Of a stretch of 7,458 bases of DNA, positions 5,129-7,458 are shown in pieces (positions within the stretch are counted from its first letter, which is position 1; each line of letters opens with the position of its first letter). Where the stretch lies: assembly GCA_919903585.1 (NCBI GenBank), contig CAKKST010000438.1:1-7458 (forward strand). Reading direction: 5' to 3'. The notes beneath the pieces are model-generated. The model did no database searches and had not been told where the DNA came from. It worked only from the letters and a program-made list of their open reading frames with translations. The DNA comes from Nitrospiria bacterium (GTDB lineage: Bacteria > Nitrospirota > CAKKRA01 > 9FT-COMBO-42-15). The position numbers and the translations under genes are program-made.

Positions 5129-6058
5129 ATGAAGATCATCTTCATGGGCACACCCGAATTTGCAGCGCCGAGCCTTGATGCGCTGCTAAATTCCAAACAC
5201 AATGTAGCTGCAATTGTCACACAGCCTGATAAACCTGCTGGCAGGGAAAAGAGGCTTACGCCTCCGCCTGTAAAGGTTCGGGCATTAAAAGCAGGGCTTA
5301 CAGTCCTGCAGCCTGAGAGGATAAAGGATGAGGGTTTTCTAAATGCCCTTTCTGAGCTAAATCCAGATATAATAGTTGTTGCTGCCTATGGGAAAATACT
5401 TCCGGCAAAGATTCTCCATCTGCCTAAGTATGGCTGTATAAATGTCCATGCCTCACTTTTACCAAAATACAGGGGCGCAGCGCCGATCAACTGGGCCATT
5501 ATAAATGGAGAGAATGAGGCAGGGATTACCATAATGCAGATGGATGAGGGGCTTGATACAGGGGATATCCTGCTTCAAGAGGGTATACCTATAGCAAAGG
5601 ACGATACCACAGGAACATTATCTGTCAGGCTCTCCCAGCTTGGCGCAAAGCTCCTGATTAAGGCATTGGAAGCTATTGATGTGGGCAGGATTAAAGCGAT
5701 TCCTCAGGATAACAGCAAGGCAAGTTTTGCGCCTATTTTAAAGAAAGGCACTGGCCGAATAGACTGGACAAGGGAAGCAGAAGATATATATAATATGGTG
5801 CGGGGCATGGATCCATGGCCCGGCGCCTTTACCTATTATAAAGGCGAGATGTGGAGGGTGTGGAAGACAGCAGTTGGCAATAATAGAAATGGAACCCCGG
5901 GGACGGTAATAAACGTAGATGGGGGCAAAATAGATATTGCCTGCGGCAAGGGTGTTATTTCCATAACTGAGATGCAGCCTGCGAATAAGAGAAGAATGGC
6001 TGTATCTGATTTTTTAAGGGGCAATAAGATAGAAACAGGTATTATTTTGGGTGCATAA
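5129..6058 (+). CDS. fmt: Methionyl-tRNA formyltransferase
   Basis: Transfers a formyl group from 10-formyltetrahydrofolate to Met-tRNA(fMet) for translation initiation. The 309-residue length is normal. Seen in order: MKIIFMGTPEFA at the N-terminus, the VVAAYGKILP strand (83-92), catalytic INVHASLLPKYRGAAPINWAI (104-124, with Asn105 and His107), the MDEGLDTGDIL loop (138-148, catalytic Asp143) and a C-terminal OB-like tRNA-binding domain from about residue 205. Residues 105, 107 and 143 align with E. coli Asn106, His108 and Asp144. The gene begins 3 nt after def with no strong ribosome site of its own, suggesting translational coupling, and its stop abuts the next ATG. Confidence 0.97.
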   Translation: MKIIFMGTPEFAAPSLDALLNSKHNVAAIVTQPDKPAGREKRLTPPPVKVRALKAGLTVLQPERIKDEGFLNALSELNPDIIVVAAYGKILPAKILHLPKYGCINVHASLLPKYRGAAPINWAIINGENEAGITIMQMDEGLDTGDILLQEGIPIAKDDTTGTLSVRLSQLGAKLLIKALEAIDVGRIKAIPQDNSKASFAPILKKGTGRIDWTREAEDIYNMVRGMDPWPGAFTYYKGEMWRVWKTAVGNNRNGTPGTVINVDGGKIDIACGKGVISITEMQPANKRRMAVSDFLRGNKIETGIILGA

Positions 6059-6805
6059 ATGCAGGGCAGTAAAAAGATTCTCGCAACACTTACTATAAGC
6101 GCAATACTTTTTGTTAGTATAATAATATTTTTATTGTGGCTGATACCAACAATCGGCCTTGCGAATATCCATCCCTTTTTGCCTAAGATAGGGCTGGTTA
6201 TTGTTGTGGCATTATTGACAGCGCTGTTTATCGGCGCTGCTATACTGATTTATGGGATAATCAGCGGAAGGGATATGGCCTTTGCCCAGAGGCTCAGGGG
6301 ATGGGTAATGAAGATGCTATATCCCATTATTGTGGTGATTGGGAAGGTCTTTAGGGTGCCAAAGGAGAAAATAGACGGCGCCTTTGCTGATTTGAATAAT
6401 CAGCTTGTGATGTCCAAGCAGAGGAAGATATCTATTGAGAGGCTGCTTGTGCTTCTGCCGCATTGCCTGCAATATGATGACTGCAAGGTGAAGATAACAG
6501 GCGATATACATAACTGCCTGCAGTGCGGCAAGTGCGAGATCAAAAACCTTGATGCCTTATCAAGGCAGTATAATCTGCAAATATCAGTGGCAACAGGCGG
6601 CGGCCTTGCAAAGAGATTGATTAAGGAAAAGAGGCCAGAGGCAGTAGTGGCAGTTGCCTGCGAAAAGGAGCTTGCACTGGGGTTAAAAGAGACCTATCCC
6701 CTGCCTGTTATTGCAATACCAAATGAGAGGCCTTACGGCTACTGCATAAATACCTCTGTTGATATTTCTGCTGTTGAAAAGGCGATATTAAATTTTATAA
6801 AATAA
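6059..6805 (+). CDS. DUF116 family membrane protein with conserved cysteine cluster
   Basis: A 248-residue protein of the uncharacterised DUF116 family. The N-terminus has two clear membrane helices (about 8-30 and 42-68) and a third weak hydrophobic stretch (83-98). The C-terminal, probably cytoplasmic, domain is Cys-rich: PHCLQYDDCKVK (135-145), then CLQCGKC (153-159), Cys201 in VAVACEKELA and Cys229 in GYCINTS. The spacing of Cys136, 142, 153, 156 and 159 suggests a metal or Fe-S site. The VATGGGLAKRLI stretch (177-188) is typical of the family. The start codon directly follows the fmt stop (TAAATG), so expression is coupled to def-fmt. The function is unknown; the linkage hints at a role near translation initiation or one-carbon metabolism, without direct evidence. 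Confidence 0.88.
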   Translation: MQGSKKILATLTISAILFVSIIIFLLWLIPTIGLANIHPFLPKIGLVIVVALLTALFIGAAILIYGIISGRDMAFAQRLRGWVMKMLYPIIVVIGKVFRVPKEKIDGAFADLNNQLVMSKQRKISIERLLVLLPHCLQYDDCKVKITGDIHNCLQCGKCEIKNLDALSRQYNLQISVATGGGLAKRLIKEKRPEAVVAVACEKELALGLKETYPLPVIAIPNERPYGYCINTSVDISAVEKAILNFIK

Positions 6806-6813
6806 AAAAAACC

Positions 6814-6855
6814 TCCCCTCTCCCTTGATGGGAGAGGGCAAGGGTGAGGGTGATT
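6814..6855. repeat. Solo family A palindromic repeat
   Basis: The same layout and orientation as 3591-3632: stem CCCTCTCCC (6816-6824) and GGGAGAGGG (6830-6838) with a TTGAT loop, then the GGGTGAGGG tail. No DUF559 gene accompanies it. It lies 8 nt after the DUF116 stop. On the plus strand no T-run follows, so it is not a standard terminator for the operon. On the minus strand the stem is followed by an 8-T run (complement of 6804-6811), which would terminate antisense transcription. Confidence 0.8.
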
Positions 6856-6934
6856 AAAGTAAGAGGGGGGAGATGGGATGTGAAATTTTATAATTTTCTT
6901 TAGCCTATAACAATTTTTTGGAGGGTGATAAAAT

Positions 6935-7458
6935 ATGAATACAATGAAAACTATGATTTTAATGGTTGCTTTAACTGTTCTTGTTGTCTTTGCAGGCTCT
7001 GCATTAGGCGGCCAGAACGGCGCAGTATTGGCTTTTGCAATGGCAACAATAATGAACTTTGGTATGTACTGGTTCAGCGATAAGATTGTATTGAAAATGT
7101 ATGGAGCAAAACAGGTAACAGAACAAGAGTCGCCAGAGCTTTACAGGATTGTCCGTGATTTGACAATGAAGGCAAATCTGCCCATGCCAAAGGTATACAT
7201 AATGGACAATCCAGCGGCAAATGCCTTTGCAACAGGCAGAAACCCGAATCATGCAGCAGTGGCTGTAACAACAGGGATACTAAATATATTAGACAAGGAT
7301 GAGCTTTCAGGCGTCCTTGGACATGAGCTTGCCCATATCAAGCACAGGGATATATTAATCGGGACGATTGCAGCCACAATGGCAGGCGCCATAAGCATGC
7401 TTGCAAATATGGCGCAGTGGGCAATGATATTTGGCAGCAGGAGCGACAGGGATGAGGA
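6935..7458 (+). CDS. htpX: HtpX-type membrane zinc metalloprotease, N-terminal part (cut by window end)
   Basis: An inner-membrane M48 peptidase that degrades damaged or misfolded membrane proteins, usually stress-induced. The 174 visible residues show two N-terminal helices (about 5-24 and 28-47), ESPELYRIVRDLTMKANLPMP (65-85), VYIMDNPAANAFATGRNP (87-104), the zinc motif HELAH (130-134, catalytic Glu131) followed by IKHRDILIGTIAA, and the start of a third helix. The distal zinc-ligand Glu is beyond the window. The ATG at 6935 has GGAGGG at 6920-6925, with about 10 nt between. The 129-nt gap after DUF116 holds the solo repeat and an AT-rich leader (6880-6915). A TATAAC at 6906 could be a -10 box but has no good -35. 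I see no CIRCE element. Confidence 0.95.
   Translation, partial: MNTMKTMILMVALTVLVVFAGSALGGQNGAVLAFAMATIMNFGMYWFSDKIVLKMYGAKQVTEQESPELYRIVRDLTMKANLPMPKVYIMDNPAANAFATGRNPNHAAVAVTTGILNILDKDELSGVLGHELAHIKHRDILIGTIAATMAGAISMLANMAQWAMIFGSRSDRDE

Noticed and set aside
6816..6838. Intrinsic terminator for the def-fmt-DUF116 operon
   Set aside because: The stem is strong, but on the plus strand it is followed by CAAGGGTGAGGG rather than a T-run; it fits a terminator only in the antisense direction.

Overview
This window looks like a chromosomal stretch from a free-living anaerobic or subsurface bacterium of moderate GC content. Frequent ATA (Ile) and AGG/AGA (Arg) codons, the def-fmt-DUF116 gene order and abundant C-run/G-run palindromic repeats would fit Nitrospirota or a Desulfobacterota-like lineage. 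That placement is an inference from style only, because no marker gene here fixes the taxonomy.

Layout. (1) 1-663, minus strand: the end of a surface-sugar locus, with an RmlC-like cupin followed 2 nt later by the start of a dTDP-glucose 4,6-dehydratase (RmlB) that runs off the window. (2) 664-900: a divergent intergenic region with a promoter for each side and a palindromic repeat between them. (3) 901-4546, plus strand: a heavy-metal locus made of a SHOCT-domain membrane miniprotein, a P1B-type heavy-metal ATPase and a CadC-like ArsR/SmtB sensor. A strong sigma-70-type promoter overlaps a 12-2-12 inverted repeat of the ArsR/SmtB operator type just upstream of the SHOCT gene, so the sensor probably represses the set and releases it on metal exposure. 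(4) 4601-6805: a compact def-fmt-DUF116 operon (peptide deformylase, methionyl-tRNA formyltransferase, membrane protein with a Cys cluster), with its own candidate promoter. (5) 6935-7458: the start of htpX, a membrane zinc protease, cut by the window end.

The most unusual aspect is how heavily small repeats have invaded the metal locus. Three repeat types are present. A DUF559 (Vsr/PD-(D/E)XK-like) nuclease gene sits between the ATPase and the sensor. It is bracketed by 42-nt inverted repeats that each fold into a hairpin; its start codon overlaps one repeat and its stop codon lies in the other. A solo copy of the same repeat follows the DUF116 gene. A second palindrome family (C-run/G-run arms) occurs three times. 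Two of these copies are flanked by 6-bp direct repeats that look like target-site duplications. One of those two copies has inserted in frame into the 5' end of the sensor gene, adding 34 residues just after a TTG start and ahead of the metal-binding N-terminus. A third, dRS3-like repeat lies after the SHOCT gene. Together they suggest active palindromic mobile elements, possibly moved by the DUF559 nuclease.
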